Assembly (NCBI GenBank): GCA_045531965.1
Contig: JAZSFA010000004.1
Location: forward strand, 44,181 to 108,180
Origin: CAMEON01 sp045531965
GTDB lineage: Bacteria > Bacillota > Clostridia > Oscillospirales > CAG-272
Direction of reading: 5' to 3'
Length of the DNA: 64,000 bases
The first letter of the stretch is position 1. Every line of letters starts with the position of its first letter. The position numbers were made by a program, and so were the translations under genes. This document shows, in pieces, positions 45,538 through 52,891 of the stretch. The notes under the pieces were generated by a model, which was not told the DNA's origin, made no database searches, and saw only the letters and a list, made by a program, of their open reading frames with translations.

Positions 45538-47133
45538 TCATTTTACTTGTCGGATGCCGTCTGTGGTAACTTCCTTTTCAGAGCCAACGTAGATATCTTT
45601 TTTAAACCAACCTGATTGTCGGCTGCCGTCGGGCAGGATCAGTACGCCTTTCCCGTGGCGGTAACCCATGTCGTGTTCTCCTTCGTAGCGGCTGCCGTCA
45701 GGAAGTGTCCATACACCGATGCCGTGAGGGCGACCGTTGCCGCTTAAGGCACCCTTATAAACGCTGCCGTCAGAATAATACTTTTCTCCTTCGCCAACAA
45801 CCTCACCGCGGTCATAGGTGCAGATCATTTTTGTGCCGTCTGCATAGGTCAAAACGCCCTTGCCGTGACGCTTGTCATTTTCGTAAGGACCTTCATATAC
45901 GTTACCGTTTTTAAAGCGAGTGGTGCCCTTGCCGTGACGCTTTCCATTGACAAATTCACCTTCAAAATCGTGTGCGGCACAGGTGTAGCGACCATGACCG
46001 TGTTGCTTTCCGAATCGCCATTCTCCTTCGTAGCGAACACCGTTTGATCGGGTCATGACGCCGTACCCATGCAGAAGATCATTCTTCCATTCTCCTTCAC
46101 AATGGTCGCCGTTGTTCCAATCCGCTACGCCATAGCCGTCCCACTTGCCATTGCGGAATTCGCCTTCATAACGGCAATTGATATACTCTCGCTTCCCTTT
46201 GCCGGTGAAATAGAATTGACTGCCGGGCGATGGGGCTTTTTTGTTGAAAAGCAGGCGGCCGTTGCGCCAAAGACCCCGATACTGCTTGCCGTTGCTGTCT
46301 GTATATATGCCCCAACCGGAAAACTTGCCTTTGCGGCGGTATCCCGTGTAAGATTCCCCGTTGGGCCAGGTGGTCACGCCTTTTCCGTGGGCATGTCCCT
46401 TCCGCCATTGACCTTGATAGGTGGAAAAATCGCAACATTGCTCGTAACCTTTGCCCCACGCGGCGTCTTTCTTCCACTGACCCTCATAGCGTCCGCCGAT
46501 ATGATTGAAGAAAACTCCGTAACCGCAGCGCACGTCATTTTTAAAAGCACCTTCATAACGCGATCCGTCAGGCCATTTGAAAACACCTTCCCCGTTTTTC
46601 AATCCGTTACGGAATTCACCTTCATATTGCCGATCATCTTTGAAGGACTGCGTTCCTTGGCCGTTGGGCAGACCATTTTGAAACAACCCTTGATGGCAGG
46701 TGCCGTCAAAGCTGGTATAAGTTCCCATACCGTTATATCGATCATTGTTCCAATAGCCGGTGTACATACTACCGTCCGGGTAGCACATAGTGCCCAGACC
46801 GTTACGCACGCCTTCGAAATAGTGCCCCTTATAGGTACGACCGTCCGGCCATTGCTCGGAACCCTCTCCGGTAAGCTTGCCGTCTCGGAATTCACCTTCA
46901 CAGGAGTAGCCGTCAGGTCCGTTTACGGTGGTATGTCCCTGAATCGTGCCCAAACAGTAGCAGGTGACCACACGGGTGCCATCGGGGAAGGTGATGGTCA
47001 TATTTCCGTGAGGAATCCCGTCTTTCCATTCTCCTTCATAAATGACGCCTTGGGGATCTTCCCATCGAACCGAGCCGCTGAGGGGACCCTGATCGTTTGT
47101 TACCGGGAAAACCGTTTTTCGAATATGAAACAT
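45538..47133 (-). CDS. MORN-repeat protein
   Basis: The 531-residue protein is almost entirely MORN repeats of about 23 residues (YEGEWKDGIPHGNMTITFPD, RYEGEFRNGKWDGYG and similar), roughly twenty in a row. MORN repeats form a beta-hairpin solenoid; in bacteria they are usually unassigned and often attached to phospholipid or protein binding. No signal peptide, membrane segment or enzymatic domain is seen. AGGAGG precedes ATG 47133, and a promoter lies at 47179-47207. Function unknown. Confidence 0.9.
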   Translation of the reverse strand: MFHIRKTVFPVTNDQGPLSGSVRWEDPQGVIYEGEWKDGIPHGNMTITFPDGTRVVTCYCLGTIQGHTTVNGPDGYSCEGEFRDGKLTGEGSEQWPDGRTYKGHYFEGVRNGLGTMCYPDGSMYTGYWNNDRYNGMGTYTSFDGTCHQGLFQNGLPNGQGTQSFKDDRQYEGEFRNGLKNGEGVFKWPDGSRYEGAFKNDVRCGYGVFFNHIGGRYEGQWKKDAAWGKGYEQCCDFSTYQGQWRKGHAHGKGVTTWPNGESYTGYRRKGKFSGWGIYTDSNGKQYRGLWRNGRLLFNKKAPSPGSQFYFTGKGKREYINCRYEGEFRNGKWDGYGVADWNNGDHCEGEWKNDLLHGYGVMTRSNGVRYEGEWRFGKQHGHGRYTCAAHDFEGEFVNGKRHGKGTTRFKNGNVYEGPYENDKRHGKGVLTYADGTKMICTYDRGEVVGEGEKYYSDGSVYKGALSGNGRPHGIGVWTLPDGSRYEGEHDMGYRHGKGVLILPDGSRQSGWFKKDIYVGSEKEVTTDGIRQVK

Positions 47134-47178
47134 ATGCTTGCCTCCTTCGAAAGAAAATGAGTCATCATGGCTATCTTC

Positions 47179-47207
47179 ATTCTATCATATAGAGATTGAA
47201 AAGTCAA
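47179..47207 (-). promoter_or_regulatory. promoter of the MORN gene
   Basis: Minus strand: TTGACT (47207-47202), 17-base spacer, TAGAAT (47184-47179). Confidence 0.7.
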
Positions 47208-47228
47208 CAGAAAATCCAACCGAGTGCC

Positions 47229-47431
47229 GGGAGGTGCGGGAGGATTCAGAACCTCGCTTCGCCGCCTATGGGCGGGCGAAGCACGACCTTGCTCGACGGA
47301 TAAGATCCGCCGTTTGCTACGCAAAACGCAAGTGTCGCCCGCGGCGTGGCTTTGCCTCGCCACGATTTCTCAAGCACCCTACCTCTATCAAAACAAAAAC
47401 ACCAAGCGCAAGGCTTGGTGTTTTTGTTTTG
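47229..47431. repeat. family B repeat, copy 1
   Basis: From the AGGATTCAGAACC block to the end of the hairpin this is nearly base-for-base the same as 50025-50217 (one difference noted). It ends in a perfect 19-bp stem (47389-47407 with 47413-47431) whose outer arm is CAAAACAAAAAC. The left edge carries GTGCCGGGAGGTGCGGGAGG, resembling the complement of a tRNA 3' end, but no tRNA is present here. Confidence 0.8.
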
Positions 47432-47590
47432 TGATACCACTACAAAATTGATCCATACAAGGCTATCGTACAAAAACAGTCCATGTTTTTTGCCGCGAGG
47501 GTAGACTGATCCCTTGGCGATGATGGGAGTTGCACGCGACCGCTATCTTCCGGGGTGCTACTCCATGCTTGCAAACGAACTATGTAGGCT

Positions 47591-47953
47591 TTATCCAACA
47601 ATTAGCTCTCCGTCTAAGATAGTATTCATATCCATAACACTGCTGTCTGCATTGTAAATCTCATACTCAAACGGAAATCCGTCTTTTGCATATAAAGTAA
47701 ATACAGTTGGTGCGCTTCCGTCTTGTCTTATGGTTTGAATCATGATCATATCTGACATTCCCAAATAGCCATCCTGAATATTCGGAGTGCGGAACTCAAT
47801 GATCTTATAGTACGGTGAATAATCACGAACGATGTGTTCGGCAGCTAAAGCGTTTATGTAATTGATCGTTTCAGCTTTGCTTTCGAAATCTTGCTTTAAG
47901 ATAAAATCCAGCAATCTTTTTTCTTCATTTGAGAAATTGTCGTTGGTAATCAT
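47591..47953 (-). CDS. hypothetical protein
   Basis: A 120-residue soluble protein. ATG 47953 follows AAAGGCGGTG and the promoter at 47978-48006 excludes the longer upstream frame. It starts with a helical ERLL-type segment (NEEKRLLDFILKQDFESK) and continues as a beta-rich domain (IQTIRQDGSAPTVFTLYAKD) ending in FEYEIYNADSSVMDMN. The pattern suggests an immunity- or SMI1-like small fold, but I do not assign a family. Neighbours are repeat-rich and give no context. Confidence 0.65.
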   Translation of the reverse strand: MITNDNFSNEEKRLLDFILKQDFESKAETINYINALAAEHIVRDYSPYYKIIEFRTPNIQDGYLGMSDMIMIQTIRQDGSAPTVFTLYAKDGFPFEYEIYNADSSVMDMNTILDGELIVG

Positions 47954-47977
47954 GAGTTCACCGCCTTTCTTTGCTCC

Positions 47978-48006
47978 ATTATACCACAAATCCGTGAACA
48001 TTTCAA
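47978..48006 (-). promoter_or_regulatory. promoter of the 120-residue gene
   Basis: Minus strand: TTGAAA (48006-48001), 17-base spacer, TATAAT (47983-47978). Confidence 0.75.
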
Positions 48007-48081
48007 CCGTTTCGCGCCAAATCACGTGTGAGGCCAACTTAATTTGCGACGAACGCAGGTATTCTTGTGCAGTTCGTGCAG

Positions 48082-49098
48082 TCAGTTCCGTTCCAACCAA
48101 ACGATCCTCTCGACGTCTACGTCACCCATCCCGATGCTGCCAAGAGAGTCCGTTTTGATCCTCGCGCCCGTACGCTCGGAGTCAAGCCGATAGCTTTCGC
48201 TCAGATAAAGAGTTCCGATTTTAGCGCTCTTAAACTGTCGGGAATATTTCCAATCCGCGTTTTCGGGCAAACGCAGAGAGCGCAAGGTGCTGTTTCCAAA
48301 GCCGTAAGCTCCGAGAAACCGCAGCGTGTCGGGTATCACCGTATCCGGCAATCGGCAATCGGCAAACGCACAGCCCCTGCATGCTCCTGCCATCTGCAGT
48401 GAATCGGGCAGAGTCAGAGAGTTCATTACGGTGTAGCCACGGAACGCAAACTCCTTCAAAACGGTCACGCCCTCCGGAATATGGAGAGAGTAAAGCTTTT
48501 TTGTGTCGTGGCAGGAACAGGTATCCGCATTGTTTTGTGGACTGCAGTAAAACGATTGAAGCACTCCCATTTTATCCACGTAGAAGGTGCCGGATTCATT
48601 GCATAACGCGGTCGCGGACGTTTGCGGTGCGGGAAGATCCCGTATTTTTTCTATGGGGCAGAAGAGATTATCAAGGCACGTATGGTTTTTAAACAGCAGC
48701 GTCAGCTTTTGTGCCGTTTGCGCGTCTGTATCGATGGGAATCCGAACCGTGCCGAGGACGCTCAAAAAGAAGCTGTCTTCTCCAACGAAGTTGACTCTGG
48801 AGGGCAGCTCAAGAGTGTTCGATAAATGGCAACGTCGAAATACGCCCCCGGCAGAATCCCCAAGTACGGTAAGCGTATTTGGAAATTCAACCTCCATAAA
48901 GACCGTGTAGCCGTCAAAGGCGCCGCACGGCAGGGACGTAACTCCTTCCGGGATCCTCAGATAATTCAGATGCCTTTCATTCCGATAATCGGGATCCTTC
49001 AGGGGCTTGTAATAGTTCTGCTCCGCGCATTCAAACTTGCACAGCAAGCCGTTTTCGTCTATCCAAAAAACACCGCAGGAGTTTGTGACCGTCTTCAT
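48082..49098 (-). CDS. LRR_5 leucine-rich repeat protein
   Basis: The 338-residue protein has degenerate BspA-like leucine-rich repeats (LRIPEGVTSLPCGAFDG, LHIPEGVTVLKEFAFRG, VIPDTLRFLGAYGFGN) in two blocks. Each block opens with a similar segment, GVFWIDENGLLCKFEC and GTFYVDKMGVLQSFYC, so the gene arose by internal duplication. Unlike the giant protein it has no signal peptide, protease or anchor and may be cytoplasmic. The upstream longer frame is rejected because ATG 49098 follows AAGGTGAT and a leader hairpin. Confidence 0.8.
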   Translation of the reverse strand: MKTVTNSCGVFWIDENGLLCKFECAEQNYYKPLKDPDYRNERHLNYLRIPEGVTSLPCGAFDGYTVFMEVEFPNTLTVLGDSAGGVFRRCHLSNTLELPSRVNFVGEDSFFLSVLGTVRIPIDTDAQTAQKLTLLFKNHTCLDNLFCPIEKIRDLPAPQTSATALCNESGTFYVDKMGVLQSFYCSPQNNADTCSCHDTKKLYSLHIPEGVTVLKEFAFRGYTVMNSLTLPDSLQMAGACRGCAFADCRLPDTVIPDTLRFLGAYGFGNSTLRSLRLPENADWKYSRQFKSAKIGTLYLSESYRLDSERTGARIKTDSLGSIGMGDVDVERIVWLERN

Positions 49099-49110
49099 GA
49101 TAATCACCTT

Positions 49111-49129
49111 GCTTTTGCGTAGCAAAAGC
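49111..49129 (-). other. hairpin immediately before the LRR gene ribosome site
   Basis: GCTTTTGC, loop of three, GCAAAAGC. It lies directly upstream of the ribosome site of the 338-residue gene and might affect translation. Between 49130 and 49241 nothing else is visible. Confidence 0.4.
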
Positions 49130-49241
49130 ATCCTTTCCTGTTAATTTTACAAAGGGAGAATGGATCTGCTTTTGGCGATGATGAGTTGCGAAAATCTTCC
49201 CGAAAGAAATTTTCGGGCTATAGGTAAACGGAGTCTGTGTA

Positions 49242-49709
49242 TTATTCGTTCTTGATATATACACTTTCTTTTTTTCGTGCTTGTTCATTAAGATATTCTG
49301 CACCTTTTATAATGTCGGGATGCAGAAAGCGATTATAGTATTCTTCTATGGGAAAATCGCTCAATATTTCATCGGTAATATTCCACCAATAATCGTGACC
49401 TCTGCTTAAATGTCCCAGTCGCATACAACCTGCGTCATATCTTAATGCGAGTTTGGCTGTTTCAAGCGTCAATTTGTCTTTGTAATATCCGTTCAAATTA
49501 TAAAGTGCAATACAACCAAGATTAAAGGTGAAAGAATAATCGTCGGGAGAATTAAACATTGACTTTTGCATTTCAAAGACGCAACCAACTTTTTTATCAG
49601 CGGAATATCGATAAAAGAGGGAACTTTTTCCGCTCCTTTTATAACCGTACGGACTCAAATCTTCGGCTATTCTTGACAGAATATATTCGTATATTGAGGT
49701 CATGTTCAT
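49242..49709 (-). CDS. DUF4304-like protein
   Basis: The 155-residue soluble protein has the pattern of DUF4304: an N-terminal helix (YILSRIAEDLSPYGYKRSGK) followed by FYRYSADKKVGCVFEMQKS and FTFNLGCI, then a HLSRGHDYWW region with Asp/Trp near the C-terminal half. DUF4304 proteins are often seen near toxin-immunity loci, but their function is unknown. ATG 49709 follows GGCGGTG; ATG 49703 is an alternative. The minus-strand region 49730-49796 upstream holds an expected TATAAT-poor stretch, and no clear promoter. Confidence 0.65.
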   Translation of the reverse strand: MNMTSIYEYILSRIAEDLSPYGYKRSGKSSLFYRYSADKKVGCVFEMQKSMFNSPDDYSFTFNLGCIALYNLNGYYKDKLTLETAKLALRYDAGCMRLGHLSRGHDYWWNITDEILSDFPIEEYYNRFLHPDIIKGAEYLNEQARKKESVYIKNE

Positions 49710-49796
49710 AGTTACACCGCCTTCCATGAAACATTATACCATACTTTCGATTATAAATCAACTATATTTCAGCACACCAAGCAAATGGTTTAATTC

Positions 49797-49984
49797 CGTT
49801 TGCGCGAAGCGCAACATCGTTTACGGCGAAGCCGTAACATCATTGGGCGAAGCCCACTTCATTTGAGGCAGAGCCTCAACATCGTTCATTTGTGCCGCGG
49901 AGCGGCAATGATGTTGAGCTAAAGCTCAAATGATGTTGCGTGCGTTGCACGCAAATGATGTTGTGCCTTGCGGACACAAATGAA
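49797..49984. repeat. hairpin array with inverted CATCR / ATGATG spacers
   Basis: Eight consecutive hairpins, most starting TTG or TT and ending CAA: stems near 49800-49814, 49821-49837, 49844-49856, 49863-49879, 49893-49907, 49914-49929, 49936-49954 and 49961-49979. Inner sequences all differ. Spacers in the left half read CATCG, CATCA or CTTCAT and in the right half ATGATG, the reverse complement, so the two halves mirror each other. Same architecture as 7582-7746 with different spacer sequence. Confidence 0.8.
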
Positions 49985-50014
49985 AAAATCCAAGTCTTTC
50001 GACTTGGATTTTTT
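49983..50014. terminator. 14-bp hairpin with A and T tracts
   Basis: AAAAAATCCAAGTC, loop TTTC, GACTTGGATTTTTT. Perfect stem; a terminator on either strand. On the minus strand it directly follows the duplicated tRNA 3' end. Confidence 0.75.
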
Positions 50015-50217
50015 GGCAGGGGCAGGAGGATTCAGAACCTCGCTTCGCCGCCTATGGGCGGGCGAAGCACGACCTTGCTCGGCGGATAAGATCCGCCGTT
50101 TGCTACGCAAAACGCAAGTGTCGCCCGCGGCGTGGCTTTGCCTCGCCACGATTTCTCAAGCACCCTACCTCTATCAAAACAAAAACACCAAGCGCAAGGC
50201 TTGGTGTTTTTGTTTTG
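50014..50217. repeat. family B repeat, copy 2, bounded by a duplicated tRNA 3' end
   Basis: The unit starts with TGGCAGGGGCAGGAGGATTC (50014-50033), an exact copy of the last 20 bases of the adjacent tRNA-Trp (50216-50235, minus strand) 202 bases away. The body matches 47229-47431 and ends in the same 19-bp hairpin (50175-50193 with 50199-50217), which here terminates the tRNA transcript. The arrangement looks like insertion or duplication at a tRNA 3' end. Confidence 0.8.
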
Positions 50218-50291
50218 GCAGGGGCAGGAGGATTCGAACCCGCGACCCACGGTTTTGGAGACCGGTACTCTACCAGCTGAGCTATACCCCT
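50216..50291 (-). tRNA. tRNA-Trp (anticodon CCA)
   Basis: On the minus strand the 76-base gene starts AGGGGTATAGCTCAGCTGGT and includes the CTCCAAA anticodon loop (CCA), GGTTCGAATCC T-arm and an encoded CCA end. The acceptor stem pairs fully. Two non-pairs stand out: C27-T43 at the anticodon stem base and C50-C64 in the T stem, with G-T at 51-63. The transcript ends in the hairpin at 50175-50217. Confidence 0.9.
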
Positions 50292-50369
50292 GTGTTGGTT
50301 CACAACAAGGTGTATTATAGCATACTTTTTCAAAAAAAGCAATAGGTTTTTGAAAAAAAGTTTGAATTG

Positions 50370-51155
50370 TTAGAATATTTTTTTCTTTTTCCTCCGCTCG
50401 TAAAGATACACGGGCAGAAAAACGATAAATGCTCCCATACAGACGGCGGGAATATAGAGTGCCGTACAAACGTACCATCCGCAAGACGTAGCAATATCCT
50501 TGAACACTGCCAGGGGAGAGATAGCAGGACCTACGTAGAACATTTTGATGCTGCCTTCCGAGGGAATCCAGAAAATGAGGTTGATCACAAAGGCGATCAC
50601 GCACAGAACGAGGAACATATACACGCCGTTGCGGTAGTCCTTGAGGGTCTTGGCGCCCCTCCCCGAGGCGATCAGATAGAACCCTATGAAGATCAGCAGC
50701 ATATGCCAGATAAAGGCGTGGAGGGTAAGTGTCCAGTATTCGTGGACGATGCCCGAAGGCTCAATGAACGCCATAAGACCGCCTAAAAGGTTGAAGGTGG
50801 TCATAAATTTATACATCATATCCTGCAGCTTGCCTTCTTTAAGGAAGGGGGCAATGACACAGAGATACATGGGTACGGAGCAGAGCTGGAAAGGGAAGAT
50901 CCACCACTGATAACTGCCGCCGCCGATGTGATAGTAATAAAAGAGCTGCTTGTAGACCTCGGTGATCATGAGAAACACGCCCGTGCTGACAAGGACGATA
51001 CGGTTGCCTTTCTTTCCCGTGTTACGCAAAAGATAGGCGGAAAGGATACATACAGCCAAACCCACAAAGGTAAATATCAGGTGAAAGGGACCGTATGCCT
51101 GCGGCTTTTCCATGGTCCATGCAGTCGCTTCTATCAATCGTGCCAAAAAACTCAT
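50370..51155 (-). CDS. YwaF-like multi-pass membrane protein
   Basis: The 261-residue protein has about seven hydrophobic helices. It begins AYGPFHLIFTFVGLAVCILS and contains SYQWWIFPFQLCSVPMYLCV and LTLHAFIWHMLLIFIGFYL with conserved His and Gln in membrane helices, like the TIGR02206/YwaF proteins; it is a distant relative of 19509-20300. ATG 51155 follows AGAGAGGA. The role of the family is unknown. Its short tail KKKKIF ends just before the tRNA. Confidence 0.7.
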   Translation of the reverse strand: MSFLARLIEATAWTMEKPQAYGPFHLIFTFVGLAVCILSAYLLRNTGKKGNRIVLVSTGVFLMITEVYKQLFYYYHIGGGSYQWWIFPFQLCSVPMYLCVIAPFLKEGKLQDMMYKFMTTFNLLGGLMAFIEPSGIVHEYWTLTLHAFIWHMLLIFIGFYLIASGRGAKTLKDYRNGVYMFLVLCVIAFVINLIFWIPSEGSIKMFYVGPAISPLAVFKDIATSCGWYVCTALYIPAVCMGAFIVFLPVYLYERRKKKKIF

Positions 51156-51271
51156 ATAAAATCCTCTCTTGAAAGGCGTTATCTCAAAGGCTATTGTAGC
51201 ACGGTTCGACGGTTGTTGCAAGGAAGGAGCGGGATTCTTCATAATTCTTCATGAATCGGAGGAAAAAGAAA

Positions 51272-51298
51272 AGTCCATCCGCCTGTGGCGGATGGACT
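51272..51298 (-). terminator. terminator of the rpsF-ssb-rpsR operon
   Basis: A perfect 12-bp stem (51272-51283 with 51287-51298, loop TGT) lies 14 bases after rpsR; on the minus strand it is followed by a T-rich run. Confidence 0.9.
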
Positions 51299-51312
51299 GA
51301 AAGATCCTCGGA

Positions 51313-51570
51313 TCAATCGCAGATGAAGGGCAGAAGCGCTGCCTGACGAGCGCGCTTGATGGCGATGTTGACCTCTCTCTGGTGCTTTGCACAAGCGCCG
51401 GAGATGCGGCGGGGCAGGATCTTGCCTCTCTCGCTGATGAACTTGGACAGCTTCTTGGTGTCCTTGTAATCAATGTAAGCGATCTTGTCTGCGCAGAAAA
51501 TGCAGACCTTTTTTCTCTTGTTGCGCACGAAGGGGCGTGCGGGACGAGCGGTATTCTCGGTTCTATCCAT
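51313..51570 (-). CDS. rpsR: 30S ribosomal protein S18
   Basis: The 85-residue protein has RPFVRNKRKKVCIFCADK, IDYKDTKKLSKFISERGKIL and PRRISGACAKHQREVNIAIK, the conserved S18 sequence. A CxxC pair and a later Cys/His indicate the zinc-binding form. S18 binds the 30S platform with S6. ATG 51570 follows AGGAGG. Last gene of the rpsF-ssb-rpsR operon. Confidence 0.97.
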   Translation of the reverse strand: MDRTENTARPARPFVRNKRKKVCIFCADKIAYIDYKDTKKLSKFISERGKILPRRISGACAKHQREVNIAIKRARQAALLPFICD

Positions 51571-51647
51571 CTTAATCCTCCTGTCGTGATTCACGACTAT
51601 TTCATAAAATTTTGGTGTGCCTGAGCACGGTGGGGGCCGATCTGAAA

Positions 51648-52106
51648 TCAGAAGGGCAGATCGTCATCGGTCTTGATCTCCTCGAATTTGGGTGCCGAAG
51701 CGGCGGGAGATGCATAAGCCGGTGCGGAGTAAATGTCAGCGGAGGGTGCAGCCATGCTATCCTGGGCGTTGCGGCTCTCGACGAAGTGTGCCTCGTCTGC
51801 CACAATGTCGGTGGAGTAGCGCTTCTGACCCTGCTGGTCGGTCCAAGAGCGAGTCTGAATGCTGCCGGTAACGCAGATAGCAGAGCCCTTGCGGAAGTAC
51901 TTAGCGATAAACTCAGCGGTGTTTCTCCAGGCAGTAACACGAAGGAAATCTGCCTCGGGCTGACCCTGCTGGCTGTCGCGGGAGACGAAACGGCGATTCA
52001 CGGCGATGGTGAAGGAGACCACGGCAATGCCGCTCTGGGTCTGCTTCAACTCGGGGTCTGCGGTCATACGACCCGCAAGAATGACCTTGTTAAGGTTGAG
52101 AGACAT
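51648..52106 (-). CDS. ssb: single-stranded DNA-binding protein
   Basis: The 152-residue protein has an OB-fold (LNKVILAGRMTADPELKQT, VNRRFVSRDSQQ, ADFLRVTAWRNTAEFIAKYF, VTGSIQTRSW) up to residue about 110, a Gln/Ala/Pro-rich linker, and the acidic tip DDDLPF that recruits replication and repair partners. Two ATGs lie in tandem; the second (52106) has the better spacing from AGGAGG. The gene lies between rpsF and rpsR, the standard order. Confidence 0.97.
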   Translation of the reverse strand: MSLNLNKVILAGRMTADPELKQTQSGIAVVSFTIAVNRRFVSRDSQQGQPEADFLRVTAWRNTAEFIAKYFRKGSAICVTGSIQTRSWTDQQGQKRYSTDIVADEAHFVESRNAQDSMAAPSADIYSAPAYASPAASAPKFEEIKTDDDLPF

Positions 52107-52144
52107 CATGAACCTCCTGTAAAATAGCGTTGGGTCGGGTCGAA

Positions 52145-52552
52145 TTACTCTGCGTCAGCAGGAGCTTCGACGGGAGCCTCTTCGGTTGCGGGTGCTTCTT
52201 CAACAACCTCTGCGGCAGGAGCCTCAGGGGCAACAGCAGCCTTGGCAACAGGCTCGAAATCAAGACGGATGAGGACGGAACGGAGAACGCTCTCGTCAAT
52301 GTTGAAGAGACGCTCCAGCTCTGCGGGGAACTCGGGGGCAGCCTTGAAGGTGACGACAACGTAGTAGCCTTCAGGTCTGTCGTTGATGGGGTATGCCAGG
52401 CGGCGCTTGCCCCACTCTGCAACCTCGACAACGGTCTCAGCGTTGGCATTGATGATGCCGACAAACTTCTCAACCGAAGCCTTGGTAGCCTCTTCACCGT
52501 TGGCAACGTCAACGATAAACAGGCTCTCGTAATAATTGTTGATCTTTTCCAT
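52145..52552 (-). CDS. rpsF: 30S ribosomal protein S6
   Basis: The 135-residue protein has the S6 core (YYESLFIVD, EWGKRRLAYPINDRPEGYYVV, LERLFNIDESVLRSVLIRL) in the first 95 residues, then an Ala/Glu/Pro-rich tail of about 40 residues, longer than in typical S6. S6 pairs with S18 on the small subunit. ATG 52552 follows GGGAGG. The operon promoter is at 52649-52677; the mRNA leader of about 90 bases might bind S6-S18 as in other Firmicutes, but I did not verify the stem. Confidence 0.96.
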   Translation of the reverse strand: MEKINNYYESLFIVDVANGEEATKASVEKFVGIINANAETVVEVAEWGKRRLAYPINDRPEGYYVVVTFKAAPEFPAELERLFNIDESVLRSVLIRLDFEPVAKAAVAPEAPAAEVVEEAPATEEAPVEAPADAE

Positions 52553-52648
52553 GTTTTTTACCTCCCTATGGACTATAGAAGACCGTGCGCCTGAAAATTT
52601 ACGCACAGTAAGGAGACGGGCGCATAAAACTACCCGTACCGAAATAGT

Positions 52649-52677
52649 ATTCTACCACATTTTTTCTTGCTTGTCAA
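52649..52677 (-). promoter_or_regulatory. promoter of the rpsF-ssb-rpsR operon
   Basis: Minus strand: TTGACA (52677-52672), 17-base spacer, TAGAAT (52654-52649). Confidence 0.85.
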
Positions 52678-52822
52678 CCCTTTTTTTGATTTTTATCCGT
52701 TTTTGGCAAATCTTACGGATTTCATCGTGGGTTTTGCCCCGTATGTGGAGGGAATGATCATGAAAACCACCCAATGTACGGATAAAGACAGCGCATTCAA
52801 CGGATAAAACCGTCAAAACCCC

Positions 52823-52851
52823 TTGCAAATACGGTGAATGTGTGGTATAAT
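52823..52851 (+). promoter_or_regulatory. promoter of the oligoendopeptidase gene
   Basis: TTGCAA (52823-52828), 17-base spacer, TATAAT (52846-52851). Confidence 0.75.
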
Positions 52852-52891
52852 AAGGGAAAAATTATCCTTACCATACAGGAGGTAACCTACC

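Noticed and set aside
49797..49984. Possible CRISPR array
   Set aside because: Repeated elements are 5-10 bases, hairpins are unequal in length, and spacers flip orientation halfway. No cas genes nearby.
50030..50345. Small frames over the tRNA and family B repeat
   Set aside because: They overlap a functional tRNA gene and repeat copies; the same peptides recur at 47140-47470 only because the DNA repeats.
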